Of a stretch of DNA of 39,244 bases, positions 1 to 7,379 are shown one piece after another (position 1 is the first letter of the stretch; the number at the start of each line of letters is the position of its first letter). Position numbers and translations under genes: made by a program. The stretch comes from Myxococcus sp. (GTDB lineage: Bacteria > Myxococcota > Myxococcia > Myxococcales > Myxococcaceae): the NCBI GenBank assembly GCA_014879945.1, contig JACSRE010000408.1, positions 1 through 39,244 on the forward strand, in the 5' to 3' direction. The notes under the pieces were generated by a model. The model was not told where the DNA came from. It saw only the letters and a list, made by a program, of their open reading frames with translations, and did no database searches.

Positions 1-84
1 GTCGGGGCGTTGCGGACTGCCGTCGGGACGTTGCGGACTGCCGTCGGGGCGTTGCGGACTGCCGTCGGGGCGTTGCCGGGAGCC
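1..84. repeat. 21-bp tandem repeat, about four copies, cut by the left edge
   Basis: Units lie at 1-21, 22-42, 43-63 and 64-84. The first three differ by a single base (G to A in the second); the last is divergent in its final third. The period is a multiple of three, so the array keeps frame and would code heptads. On the minus strand it reads NAPTAVR-type heptads and sits inside the partial reading frame 161-1. The array may continue to the left of the window. Confidence 0.85.
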
Positions 85-161
85 CCTGGGCGCCTGCGGG
101 GGTTGTTCAGTGTTGTCGGGCGATTGCCTGGTGTGTCGAGAGGTGGGTCGGGCAACGACAT
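1..161 (-). CDS. Partial hypothetical protein with heptad repeats (runs off left edge)
   Basis: An ATG at 161 (minus strand) opens a frame that stays open to the edge of the window, giving about 53 residues. It begins MSLPDPPLDTPGN, is rich in Pro, Asn, Arg and Thr, and then enters repeats of the form N-A/V-P-T-A-V-R produced by the 21-bp array. It follows the stop of the 211-residue gene at 191 by only 29 bases on the same strand, so the two could be co-transcribed. There is a purine-rich GAAGGG about 17 bases upstream of the ATG, which is rather far for a ribosome site. Other frames across the array are also open, including one on the plus strand, so the strand choice is a judgement based on gene spacing and GC-rich third positions. 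No function is recognised. Confidence 0.4.
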   Translation of the reverse strand, partial: MSLPDPPLDTPGNRPTTLNNPRRRPGAPGNAPTAVRNAPTAVRNVPTAVRNAP

Positions 162-190
162 GCGCTGCCCGAGCCCTTCACCGAGCGACG

Positions 191-826
191 CTACGGGACG
201 AGCTTCTGGAACTGTGTGGCGATGTCGGGTTGATCGATGAAGGCGAGGGTTCCGGCGTTGATGATGCCGTCGATGGCGTTCTCGATGCGCACCTGGGCGG
301 CCTTGCGCTCAGAGACGGGGTTCTTCCGGGTGCTCTTGGCGGTCTCCTGAACGGCATCGGCCGAGGTGAGGCTCGCGCGGAGGCTGCGGGCGCGGTCGAA
401 GTCGGTCGACAGCAAGCCAGCGGCGCGCGCGGCGTCGGGGAAACGGGTGGCTCCATCGAGCAGGGCGTCGAGGCAGGCAACGACGCTGGCGACCTTGTCG
501 GCCTTGAGCTTCAGCTTGAGGCCGAAGGCCGCGCGCTCGGCCGCGTTCGCCCCGCTGCGCGTGAGGGCCGCGCGGGCGGCCACGGCGAAGGCATGGCCCT
601 TGGCAGCGGCGGCGTCTTGCTCCCTGGTCGCGGTGCGCAGCACCTCGCCCGATCGGCTCGCCGCCGACCGCTTCCCCTCGAAGGCATCGAGATCGACCGC
701 CAACCCGTCGATGACTCCGGCGGGCAATCGATCGCTGATCGCCGCCTGGTGTTGACGCGCGAGCGCGAGCGCCGCCCGGCCCGTGGGCGCAATCTGGTTT
801 GCCGACCACTTCGGTTTCAAAGCCAC
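191..826 (-). CDS. Hypothetical protein, helical, 211 residues
   Basis: I do not recognise a family. The protein starts MALKPKWSANQIAPTGRAA and is soluble and alanine-rich. It looks almost wholly alpha-helical, with charged heptad-like stretches (for example around KLKLKADKVASVVACLDALLDG) and no signal peptide or membrane segment. The first half mixes many Ala, Arg and Asp residues; the C-terminus ends in IDQPDIATQFQKLVP. Codon use is GC-rich like the bulk of the window, unlike the restriction-modification genes that follow upstream, so it probably belongs to the resident genome and marks the left side of the accessory block. It shares its strand with the restriction gene (914-2059), 87 bases away. 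Long open frames on other strands here are shadows of its GC-rich codons. Confidence 0.7.
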   Translation of the reverse strand: MALKPKWSANQIAPTGRAALALARQHQAAISDRLPAGVIDGLAVDLDAFEGKRSAASRSGEVLRTATREQDAAAAKGHAFAVAARAALTRSGANAAERAAFGLKLKLKADKVASVVACLDALLDGATRFPDAARAAGLLSTDFDRARSLRASLTSADAVQETAKSTRKNPVSERKAAQVRIENAIDGIINAGTLAFIDQPDIATQFQKLVP

Positions 827-913
827 GTGTGTACCCCCATCGGCGTCGGGGACCTGATTGACGCCAGCGCGGAACGGTATCGAAGTGGCCGCGAGGTCGT
901 CTTCAGAAAAGCG

Positions 914-2059
914 TCAGCGTTCAACCAACTCGTCGAGCACGTCCGTGAGCTGCTCCCGCCAGCTACCGCCGCCAACCGCGAGCTTGTCTGCGATGCGGTT
1001 CGGGCACTTCCGGTGGTCTGGCAGACTGAGGGTTGGCGCGAACTGGTACTCCCAGCGCTCGTTCACTGGGTGAAGACAGGCGGCAAGGACCTCGAATTGA
1101 TCGCGGCGATAGTACCGGCTGCATGGGTCGCCCTTCGAGGCGCGGGTCTTCTGAAAGTCGATTCTCGGAACGCCGTCTTTCGGGACTCGACGTAGCACGT
1201 TCTTGCACTCAATTCGGAAGAGCTCAGACCGGTAGCGCAGCTCGAAGTCAGGTTGGCCGTCGGCGTCGATCTGTCGAACGTCCGAGACTTCTCGGACCCG
1301 CTGCAGTTGGTCGAGAAGGTGGCGCTCCGCAACGCTGCCGCGCACCGCGACGAGTAGGCGGAAACTGCCCCCGAGTAGGTCGAGGATCTCTTTGGAACTC
1401 AGGCCGAACGCGAGTTCCAGAGGGTGGCGCTTCGACAGTTGCTCTGACTTCATCTTGTCGAGGAGCAGGAGCCGATGACCAGTGTCGAGACCGGTCGCGG
1501 CCTGCTCGAAGCGAAGGTATCGAAGGAAGTGCTCGGGGGTGAAGCCGAGCACCGCCTCCGTGGTGAGGCTCTGCTTCGGCATGACGTGGCGTCGGCCCAT
1601 CTTTCGTTCGCGCTCCCAGCCGCTCCAACCTGCTTCGACCGTGGAGGCCACGTGTTCGTCCTTGAACTCGATCGACATCGAGAACCAGGTCGGGTTGTGC
1701 ATCATCGGGTCAACCGCGACGAAGATTCCCTCCTCGTGGTGCACGCCGTACATGAGCGTGAGTCGCTTCCGCGAGTCGTCGATGAAGACGTTGTGCAGGC
1801 GATCGAACTGGCTCCCGTACTTCACTTGGAGTCGGTGCTCGTCGCTTGGTCGACCCTTCTGCCGGTACTTGTTCGCGGTAAACGCGTAGCAGACGAGAGC
1901 CAGTTGCTCGCCGTCAGGCGTTTCGATCTCGTATTCGAACGGGGCGGAAGACGGGTCCGCTTCTTCCAGGATCTTGCAGCCGGAGGCTTCCAGCGCGGCC
2001 GTCGTAGCGGCCACGTTGTCGTGCCCGTGAACACCGTCGAATCGCTCCATGCGAGTCAT
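914..2059 (-). CDS. Probable type II restriction endonuclease, PD-(D/E)XK fold
   Basis: This 381-residue protein is encoded back-to-back with a C5-cytosine methyltransferase, the classic layout of a type II restriction-modification pair. The C-terminal third carries a nuclease-like signature: a Pro-Asp at about 270-271, then a strand ending in Glu284-Cys-Lys286 (FRIECKNV). This matches the PD-(D/E)XK metal-binding core. It is followed by a conserved-looking basic and aromatic stretch (QKTRASKGDPCSRYYRRDQF) that I associate with restriction enzymes. The N-terminal 200 or so residues are a separate region of unknown role with strands such as YEIETPDGEQLALVCYAF. The open frame continues upstream into the methyltransferase gene, so I take the ATG at 2059 (alternative 2050), which leaves a 78-bp divergent promoter region. 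GC content is lower than downstream genes, suggesting transfer. The recognition sequence cannot be told from sequence alone. Confidence 0.75.
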   Translation of the reverse strand: MTRMERFDGVHGHDNVAATTAALEASGCKILEEADPSSAPFEYEIETPDGEQLALVCYAFTANKYRQKGRPSDEHRLQVKYGSQFDRLHNVFIDDSRKRLTLMYGVHHEEGIFVAVDPMMHNPTWFSMSIEFKDEHVASTVEAGWSGWERERKMGRRHVMPKQSLTTEAVLGFTPEHFLRYLRFEQAATGLDTGHRLLLLDKMKSEQLSKRHPLELAFGLSSKEILDLLGGSFRLLVAVRGSVAERHLLDQLQRVREVSDVRQIDADGQPDFELRYRSELFRIECKNVLRRVPKDGVPRIDFQKTRASKGDPCSRYYRRDQFEVLAACLHPVNERWEYQFAPTLSLPDHRKCPNRIADKLAVGGGSWREQLTDVLDELVER

Positions 2060-2137
2060 CGTGCGCGACCCTCGCTCGGGGTCAAGGACTGCGACCTCTC
2101 GACAGCACGTCAGCCCCTCGTGGTACGAGCCTTCCGC

Positions 2138-3358
2138 ATGAAGAGCGCGATCAGTCTGTTCTCGGGTGCGGGTGGCATGGACTACGGGTTCGAAGCCGCG
2201 GGCTTCGAGACCAAGGTCGCGGTCGAGTTCGACCACGATTGCTGTGAGACGCTCCGGAAGAACCGTGACTTTGCAGTGATCGAGCGAGACATCATGAAGG
2301 TCCCGACGGCGGAGATGCTCGAGGCAGGTGGGCTCAAGCAGGGTGACGTGAGCTTGCTTTTCGGAGGTCCTCCGTGCCAGCCGTTCTCCAAAGCCGGCTA
2401 CTGGGCGCGTGGCGACTCCAAGCGGCTCGAGGACCCGCGGGCGAATACGTTGTGGGCGTACATGCGCGTCGTCGAAGAGGCGCTCCCTCAGGCGTTCGTT
2501 CTCGAGAACGTCAGCGGCCTCGCCTTCTCAGGGAAGGACGAGGGGCTTCAGCTGCTGCTTGAGCGCATCAAGGAGATCAACAAGAAGACGAAGAGCAACT
2601 ACCAGCCGTCGTTCAAGGTTCTGAACGCCGCCGGCTACGGGGTGCCGCAGATTCGTGAGCGGTTCTTCATCGTCGCTTCGCGCGAAGGGGAGCGGTTCAA
2701 CTTCCCAACGCCGAGCTTCGAAGACCCGAGCAACGATTCGACGCTCGTGGGGCTCGAGCCGTACCGGACGGCCTGGGACGCCATCGGAGACCTCCCGGAG
2801 CCGGCCGACGAGGACCTCGCCATGCGCGGCAAGTGGGCCAAGCTTCTCCCCTCGATTCCCGAGGGCCAGAACTACCTCTGGCACACGGACCGCGGAGGTG
2901 GCCTGCCGCTGTTTGGGTGGCGGCGTCGGTATTGGTCTTTCTTGCTCAAGCTCGCGAAGAACAGACCCTCATGGACGATCCAGGCGCAGCCAGGGCCGGC
3001 GATTGGCCCGTTCCACTGGAAGAGCCGCCGTCTGAGCGCGCGCGAACTCTGCCGGATCCAGACCTTCCCGGATGATGTTGAGATCGTCGGGAGCCGCACG
3101 AGTGTGCAGAAGCAGATCGGAAACGCTGTGCCGAGTTTGCTCGCCGAAGTCGTCGGTCGCGCGCTTGCGGCGCAGGTGTTTTCGGCAAGGCGGTCGTCGG
3201 CACCGAAGCTGCTGCCGCTTCGCCGCCAGCCAGTGCCAGCAGCAGAGCGGGTCGGCACGGTTCGAAGCGAGTTCAGACTGTTGTCTGGCGTGCACGTTGC
3301 CCACCCAGGGACAGGAAGGGGGAACCGTTCCCAACAGGGAGTTCTGGCATCGACATGA
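2138..3358 (+). CDS. C5-cytosine DNA methyltransferase (type II modification enzyme)
   Basis: The enzyme transfers a methyl group from S-adenosylmethionine to carbon 5 of cytosine and protects host DNA from the divergent endonuclease. All main motifs are present in order in the 406 residues: motif I FSGAGG (8-13), motif IV GGPPCQPFS with catalytic Cys80, motif VI ENV (Glu123), motif VIII QIRERFF (171-177), a target-recognition region about 185-300, motif IX RELCRIQTFPD, and motif X QIGNAVPSLLAEVVG (326-340). The open frame extends upstream, but MKSAISLFSG at 2138 is the natural start because motif I begins at residue 8. After motif X there is an unusually long, basic tail of about 66 residues with no recognisable domain. 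The stop lies one base from the convergent small gene at 3360, so the tail may be recombinant. GC is lower than in the surrounding chromosome. Confidence 0.95.
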   Translation: MKSAISLFSGAGGMDYGFEAAGFETKVAVEFDHDCCETLRKNRDFAVIERDIMKVPTAEMLEAGGLKQGDVSLLFGGPPCQPFSKAGYWARGDSKRLEDPRANTLWAYMRVVEEALPQAFVLENVSGLAFSGKDEGLQLLLERIKEINKKTKSNYQPSFKVLNAAGYGVPQIRERFFIVASREGERFNFPTPSFEDPSNDSTLVGLEPYRTAWDAIGDLPEPADEDLAMRGKWAKLLPSIPEGQNYLWHTDRGGGLPLFGWRRRYWSFLLKLAKNRPSWTIQAQPGPAIGPFHWKSRRLSARELCRIQTFPDDVEIVGSRTSVQKQIGNAVPSLLAEVVGRALAAQVFSARRSSAPKLLPLRRQPVPAAERVGTVRSEFRLLSGVHVAHPGTGRGNRSQQGVLAST

Positions 3359-3359
3359 T

Positions 3360-3605
3360 TCAGGCTGACAGCAGGCTCAGCAGGTCCGCAGCGTGGGTGG
3401 TCAGCTGTTCGTAGCTGCCTGCGGGCGCGATGCAGAGCTGCCGAGCACCACATTCCTTCACGTGGGCGCCCCTCGCGCTCACTCGTTGCGCCTTGTTGCC
3501 CAGTACCGAGCGAACGCGAGCTTTGGTCTTCTTTCCCAACCAGTTGACCCACGCACCGACGAAGCCGCCGTCCTGATAGCCCTCGCAGACGATCAGCGAG
3601 TTCAT
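3360..3605 (-). CDS. Small TOPRIM-like protein coupled to an ATPase
   Basis: This 81-residue protein begins MNSLIVCEGYQDGGFVGAW, which resembles the first strand, glutamate and helix of a TOPRIM domain (hydrophobic-E-G-x-x-D). Its start codon shares one base with the stop of the ATPase (TGATG), a strong sign of translational coupling and of a joint function. The rest is basic (KKTKARVRSVLGNKAQRV) and contains two cysteines (CGARQLC). The second TOPRIM motif, DxD, is not visible, and known TOPRIM partners of such ATPases are usually much longer. It is therefore either a minimal family or a truncated remnant. It ends one base from the convergent methyltransferase stop. I am confident the gene is real because of the coupling, but the functional assignment is tentative. 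Confidence 0.6.
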   Translation of the reverse strand: MNSLIVCEGYQDGGFVGAWVNWLGKKTKARVRSVLGNKAQRVSARGAHVKECGARQLCIAPAGSYEQLTTHAADLLSLLSA

Positions 3606-4633
3606 CAGCGCAGCTCCGTGCCGATGACGTTCCTGATGCGGTCTGATTCTGGGCCTTCGAAGCGAGTCGTCTCGAGAGTTCCGTTGGTGATCCTCAGCTT
3701 CTGGACGCTGAGCCTGTCGAGCAGCTCAGACCTCGAAGCGCTCAGCAGGAGTTCGTCGATGAGCTCGAGGCTGTGGGTTGCAACCACGACCTGAAGGCCG
3801 CGTTTCACGGCAGCGACGATCGACGCTGCTGACACCTTGAGTGCGCCCGGATGCTGGTGCACTTCGGGTTCCTCGAGGAGCACGAGGCCAGTTGGCGATG
3901 CGGCCAGCTCGAGCGCGAGGCGGGTGGCCGCTCGAACACCATCGCCGGCCATCGAGAGTGGTACCGCGCCGTCATCGAAGATGAGGCCGACCTCGTAGCC
4001 ACCGCCTACCTTCAGGACCTCGAAGTTTCTGAGTCCGGGTGCCACGTTCAGAAGCAACTCAACCGTGGCGTCGCCAAAGCCTGCAGACTTCGCCTCCGAG
4101 AGAACGTCAGTCATTTCACGTTGGTCGCCGATGAGCCCGCGCATGTCGATGAGCCGTGCTTCGACGGTTGAGCTTCTGGGTACGAGTTCCTCCCCGTAGT
4201 CGCGAGAGCTCCAGTAGGACCCGTCGGGCTCGAAGAAGGTGTGGCTCCTGCCCGTTTGCGCGCCTTGGCTGGCGACAGCCGCGATCGCGCCGACAACGAC
4301 GGCGTTGGGCGTTTCGCTGCGCATCTCCGCTTCACTGGCGTCGAGCCAGCGGAGCGAAACGACTCGTGGGGAGCCGCCAATCGACACCACGATCCGCGCC
4401 TCGGTGAGCCGCTTCCTGAAGAGCCACTCACCGGTGAACTGCCGACTTGCCCGTCGCTTCACCGCCTGGCCGATCGCCATCCCGGGAAACCGTGAGGCGC
4501 CGATGAGCAGGGACTCGAGGACGGTGCTCTTCCCCGAGCCGTTCACGCCGGTGAGGATCGTGAGCGGAGTGAGGTCGCTCACCGTCCCCCCGGCGATACC
4601 GCGAAGATCCTTGATGGAGACCTGAGTAATCAC
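3605..4633 (-). CDS. AAA/ABC-type ATPase of the OLD-like defence class
   Basis: The 342-residue protein is a compact SMC/ABC-like ATPase with no membrane segments. Walker A is GVNGSGKST (29-37), an ABC-signature-like SMAGDG lies at 227-232, Walker B is GLVLLEEPEVHQHP (249-262) with the catalytic glutamate pair, and the switch histidine is in VVVATHSLELID (His287). This layout is typical of AAA_21/AAA_15 proteins that pair with TOPRIM or other nucleases in phage-defence operons such as OLD, Gabija or PARIS. Here the partner would be the overlapping 81-residue gene. The start is GTG at 4633; MITQVSIKDLRGI places the first strand at the usual distance from Walker A. Its codon use and GC match the neighbouring restriction-modification genes, not the peptidase on its other side. 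It is divergent from that peptidase with a 94-bp gap. Confidence 0.88.
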   Translation of the reverse strand: MITQVSIKDLRGIAGGTVSDLTPLTILTGVNGSGKSTVLESLLIGASRFPGMAIGQAVKRRASRQFTGEWLFRKRLTEARIVVSIGGSPRVVSLRWLDASEAEMRSETPNAVVVGAIAAVASQGAQTGRSHTFFEPDGSYWSSRDYGEELVPRSSTVEARLIDMRGLIGDQREMTDVLSEAKSAGFGDATVELLLNVAPGLRNFEVLKVGGGYEVGLIFDDGAVPLSMAGDGVRAATRLALELAASPTGLVLLEEPEVHQHPGALKVSAASIVAAVKRGLQVVVATHSLELIDELLLSASRSELLDRLSVQKLRITNGTLETTRFEGPESDRIRNVIGTELR

Positions 4634-4727
4634 GGCTCGGTTCTTCTCCCGGTCGCTCGGCTTGCCGAGTTCGCGACGCGGTGATTCACGCGCCCCTGAC
4701 CTGCGCTATGCCGCGCCCGTGATCCTC

Positions 4728-6878
4728 ATGACCATTCTCGCCGCGACCTCCGCCGACCCGCAGTTCCTTCGCGAATACGCCGAGACCCGCCGCTACCTGG
4801 CGGGCCGGCCCGAGAAGCCGAAGTTCTCGCCCGACGGCAAGAGCGTCTTCTTCCTCCGCTCGGCGCCGAAGGACGCCCGCCAGCTCCTCTACGAGTTCGA
4901 CGTCGCCACCGGCGAGACGAAGGAGCTCCTCACCCCCGACGCGCTGCTCCAGGGCGCGTCCGAGACGCTCACCGCCGCCGAGAAGGCCCGCCTCGAGCGC
5001 CAGCGCGTCTCGGCCCGCGGCTTCACCAGCTTCCAGCTCTCGCCCGACGGCTCGCGGCTGCTGGTGGTGCTCTCGGGCAAGCTCTACGTCGTCGAGCGCG
5101 CGAACCAGAAGGTCACTCAGCTCAAGACCGGCGACGGGGCCTGCATCGACCCGAAGTTCTCTCCGACTGGCACGCACGTCGGCTACGTGCGCGACAACGA
5201 CGTGCACGTCGTCGAGCTCGCCACCAACAAGGAGGCGCGCGTCACCACCGGCGGCACCGACGTCAAGCCCAACGGCCTCGCCGAGTTCGTCGCGCAGGAG
5301 GAGATGAGCCGCTTCTCGGGCTTCTGGTTCTCGCCCGACGGCAAGCACGTCATCTTCCAGAGGACCGATCACACCGGCCTCGAGCGCTTCGGCATCGCCG
5401 ACCCGATGCACCCCGAGGCCGAGGCCGAGCGCTTCTTCTACCCACGCCCCGGCAAGAAGAACGCCGTCGTCGGCCTCGCCATCGTCGCGCTCAACAAGGG
5501 CAAGCCCGTCACCGTCACCTGGGACGCGGCCGCGTTCCCCTACGTCACCACCGTGAAGTGGCCGAAGGCCGGCGCGCTCTCGGTCGTGGTGCAGAACCGC
5601 GAGCAGACGAAGGCGCAGCTGCTGGCCATCGACCCGAAGACCGGCAAGTCGACGCTGCTGGTGGCCGAAGAAGACGCCGCGTGGCTCAACGTGAACCAGG
5701 ACGTGCCGCACTGGCTCCCCGACGGCTCCGGCTTCTTCTGGGACACCGAGAGGCACGGCGGCCACGAGCTCGAGCTGCGCAAGGCCGACGGCTCCTCGGC
5801 CGTCTCGTGGGTCAACCCCGCCGCCGGCTACAAGGGCGAGCTCGGCCTCGTCGGCTTCGAGCCGAAGTCGCGCACGCTCTACTTCCTCGGCGGCGACGAC
5901 CCGACGCAGACGCTCCTCTTCAAGTCGGTCAACGGCGCCGCGCCCCAGCGCGTGAAGACCCTCACCGAGGGCCGCGCCGTCGAGAACGCCGTGATGAGCG
6001 AAGACGGCTCAACGTTCGTCATCACCGCCACCTCGACGAAGGCCATGCCGAAGCTCACCGTCGTCAAGGACGGCGCGAAGGCCGGCGTCCTCCCCAGCGT
6101 CGCCCTCGAGCCCTCGCTCGCCCTCAACCTCGAGCTCTTCACCCTCGGCGCGCCCCACGCGATGCGCGCCGCCGTCATTCGCCCGAAGGACTTCAAGAAG
6201 GGCACGAAGTACCCGGTGGTGCTCAACGTCTACGGAGGCCCCGGCCACCTCGAGGTGCTCGAGGTGCTGCGCGAGAACCTGGTGCTCCAGTGGCTCGCCA
6301 ACCAGGGCTTCATCGTGGTGAAGCTCGACGGCCGCGGCACGCCACGACGCGGGCGCGACTACGAGCGCGCCATCAAGTTCGACTTCGCCACCACCACCAC
6401 CACCGATCAGATCGACGGCCTCGAGCAGCTCGCCGCGAAGGTGCCCGAGCTCGATCTCTCGCGCGTCGGCGTCTACGGCTGGAGCTTCGGTGGCTACATG
6501 GCCGCGCTGCTCGCGCTGACGAAGGGCGACGTCATCAAGAGCGCCGTCGCGGGCGCGCCGGTCGTCGACTGGCGCGACTACGACACGCACTACACCGAGC
6601 GCTTCCTCGGCCTGCCCGACGCGCAGCCGAAGGCCTACGAGGTCAGCTCGCTCCTCTCGTACGTGAAGGACGCGAAGCGGCCGATCCTCCTCATCCACGG
6701 CACCGCCGACGACAACGTGTACTTCCTGCACTCGCTCAAGCTCTCGGACGCGCTCTTCAAGGCCGGCAAGGCGCACGCGGTGCTGCCGCTGTCGAACTTC
6801 ACGCACATGGTGCCCGACCCGCTCGTCACCGAGCGCCTCTGGGAGCGCATCGCGCAGACCTTCAAGGAGACCCTCTAA
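4728..6878 (+). CDS. Dipeptidyl-peptidase IV-type serine peptidase (family S9)
   Basis: The protein (716 residues) cleaves dipeptides from peptide N-termini. An N-terminal beta-propeller carries several FSPDG repeats (KFSPDGKSVFF, QLSPDGSRLL, WFSPDGKHVIF). It contains the double glutamate QEEMSRFSGFW (Glu191-192) that in DPP-IV binds the substrate amino end. The C-terminal alpha/beta hydrolase domain holds the catalytic serine in GWSFGGYM (Ser586), an aspartate in GTADDNVYF (661/662) and a histidine in NFTHMV (His693). I chose the ATG at 4728, where MTILAATSADPQFL begins; a GTG at 4719 would add three hydrophobic residues, and the longer frame from 4662 adds non-typical sequence. A very short hydrophobic N-terminus makes export possible but not certain. 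It is followed after three bases by the hotdog gene, likely an operon. GC rises sharply here against the defence genes. Confidence 0.92.
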   Translation: MTILAATSADPQFLREYAETRRYLAGRPEKPKFSPDGKSVFFLRSAPKDARQLLYEFDVATGETKELLTPDALLQGASETLTAAEKARLERQRVSARGFTSFQLSPDGSRLLVVLSGKLYVVERANQKVTQLKTGDGACIDPKFSPTGTHVGYVRDNDVHVVELATNKEARVTTGGTDVKPNGLAEFVAQEEMSRFSGFWFSPDGKHVIFQRTDHTGLERFGIADPMHPEAEAERFFYPRPGKKNAVVGLAIVALNKGKPVTVTWDAAAFPYVTTVKWPKAGALSVVVQNREQTKAQLLAIDPKTGKSTLLVAEEDAAWLNVNQDVPHWLPDGSGFFWDTERHGGHELELRKADGSSAVSWVNPAAGYKGELGLVGFEPKSRTLYFLGGDDPTQTLLFKSVNGAAPQRVKTLTEGRAVENAVMSEDGSTFVITATSTKAMPKLTVVKDGAKAGVLPSVALEPSLALNLELFTLGAPHAMRAAVIRPKDFKKGTKYPVVLNVYGGPGHLEVLEVLRENLVLQWLANQGFIVVKLDGRGTPRRGRDYERAIKFDFATTTTTDQIDGLEQLAAKVPELDLSRVGVYGWSFGGYMAALLALTKGDVIKSAVAGAPVVDWRDYDTHYTERFLGLPDAQPKAYEVSSLLSYVKDAKRPILLIHGTADDNVYFLHSLKLSDALFKAGKAHAVLPLSNFTHMVPDPLVTERLWERIAQTFKETL

Positions 6879-6881
6879 GTC

Positions 6882-7376
6882 ATGCCCCTCGAGCCAGCGT
6901 TCGTCGAAGACTGCCCCTACGGCCCCGGAGGTCTCCTCATCGACGAGATCCTCTCCATCGACGCCGCGAAGGGCGAGGTGGTGTGCCAGATGCCGATGCA
7001 CGACGAGCTGCCGCTGACCCGCGAGCAGCGCGTGCACCCGGTTCGCCATCCGCGTCACTTGAGCGGCGGGCTGATGGTGCACATGACCGGCATGATCGGC
7101 TTCGTGCACGCCTACTACGTGCTGGGCCTGCGCCACGCCGAGGGGTGGATTGGCTACGGCGCGAAGATCCACGAGGCCCGCTTCCTCGCGCTGGCGAAGC
7201 CGGGAACGCCCGTGGTGCTCAAGGGCTGGACGACGCGCAGCCGCCGCATGAACGACAACATCATGGTGCGCTACCAGTTCGAGTTCCGGCAGGGCGACAC
7301 CGTCATCTACACCGGCGATCAGACCGCCATGTGGGCGCGGGTGAAGGACGGCGAGGCGCTGCCCGGCGAGCCGTAG
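6882..7376 (+). CDS. Hotdog-fold protein, FabZ/thioesterase-like
   Basis: This is a single-domain protein of 164 residues. The stretch HPRHLSGGLMVHMTGMIGF resembles the active-site loop and central helix of FabA/FabZ-type dehydratases (a histidine, then a Gly-rich turn, then a hydrophobic helix). The second half has long alternating strands (GTPVVLKGWTT, IMVRYQFEFRQGDTVIYTG) with the QTAMWAR ending seen in hotdog proteins. A role in acyl-CoA or acyl-ACP hydration or thioester hydrolysis is likely, but the substrate cannot be named. No signal peptide is seen. It starts three bases after the peptidase stop and probably shares its transcript. It is convergent with the DUF1501 gene, with only three bases between them. 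Confidence 0.75.
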   Translation: MPLEPAFVEDCPYGPGGLLIDEILSIDAAKGEVVCQMPMHDELPLTREQRVHPVRHPRHLSGGLMVHMTGMIGFVHAYYVLGLRHAEGWIGYGAKIHEARFLALAKPGTPVVLKGWTTRSRRMNDNIMVRYQFEFRQGDTVIYTGDQTAMWARVKDGEALPGEP

Positions 7377-7379
7377 CGC

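Noticed and set aside
2117-2129. 13-bp inverted repeat CTCGT-GGT-ACGAG upstream of the methyltransferase as an operator.
   Set aside because: Arms of five bases are common by chance in GC-rich DNA, and no control protein gene is nearby.
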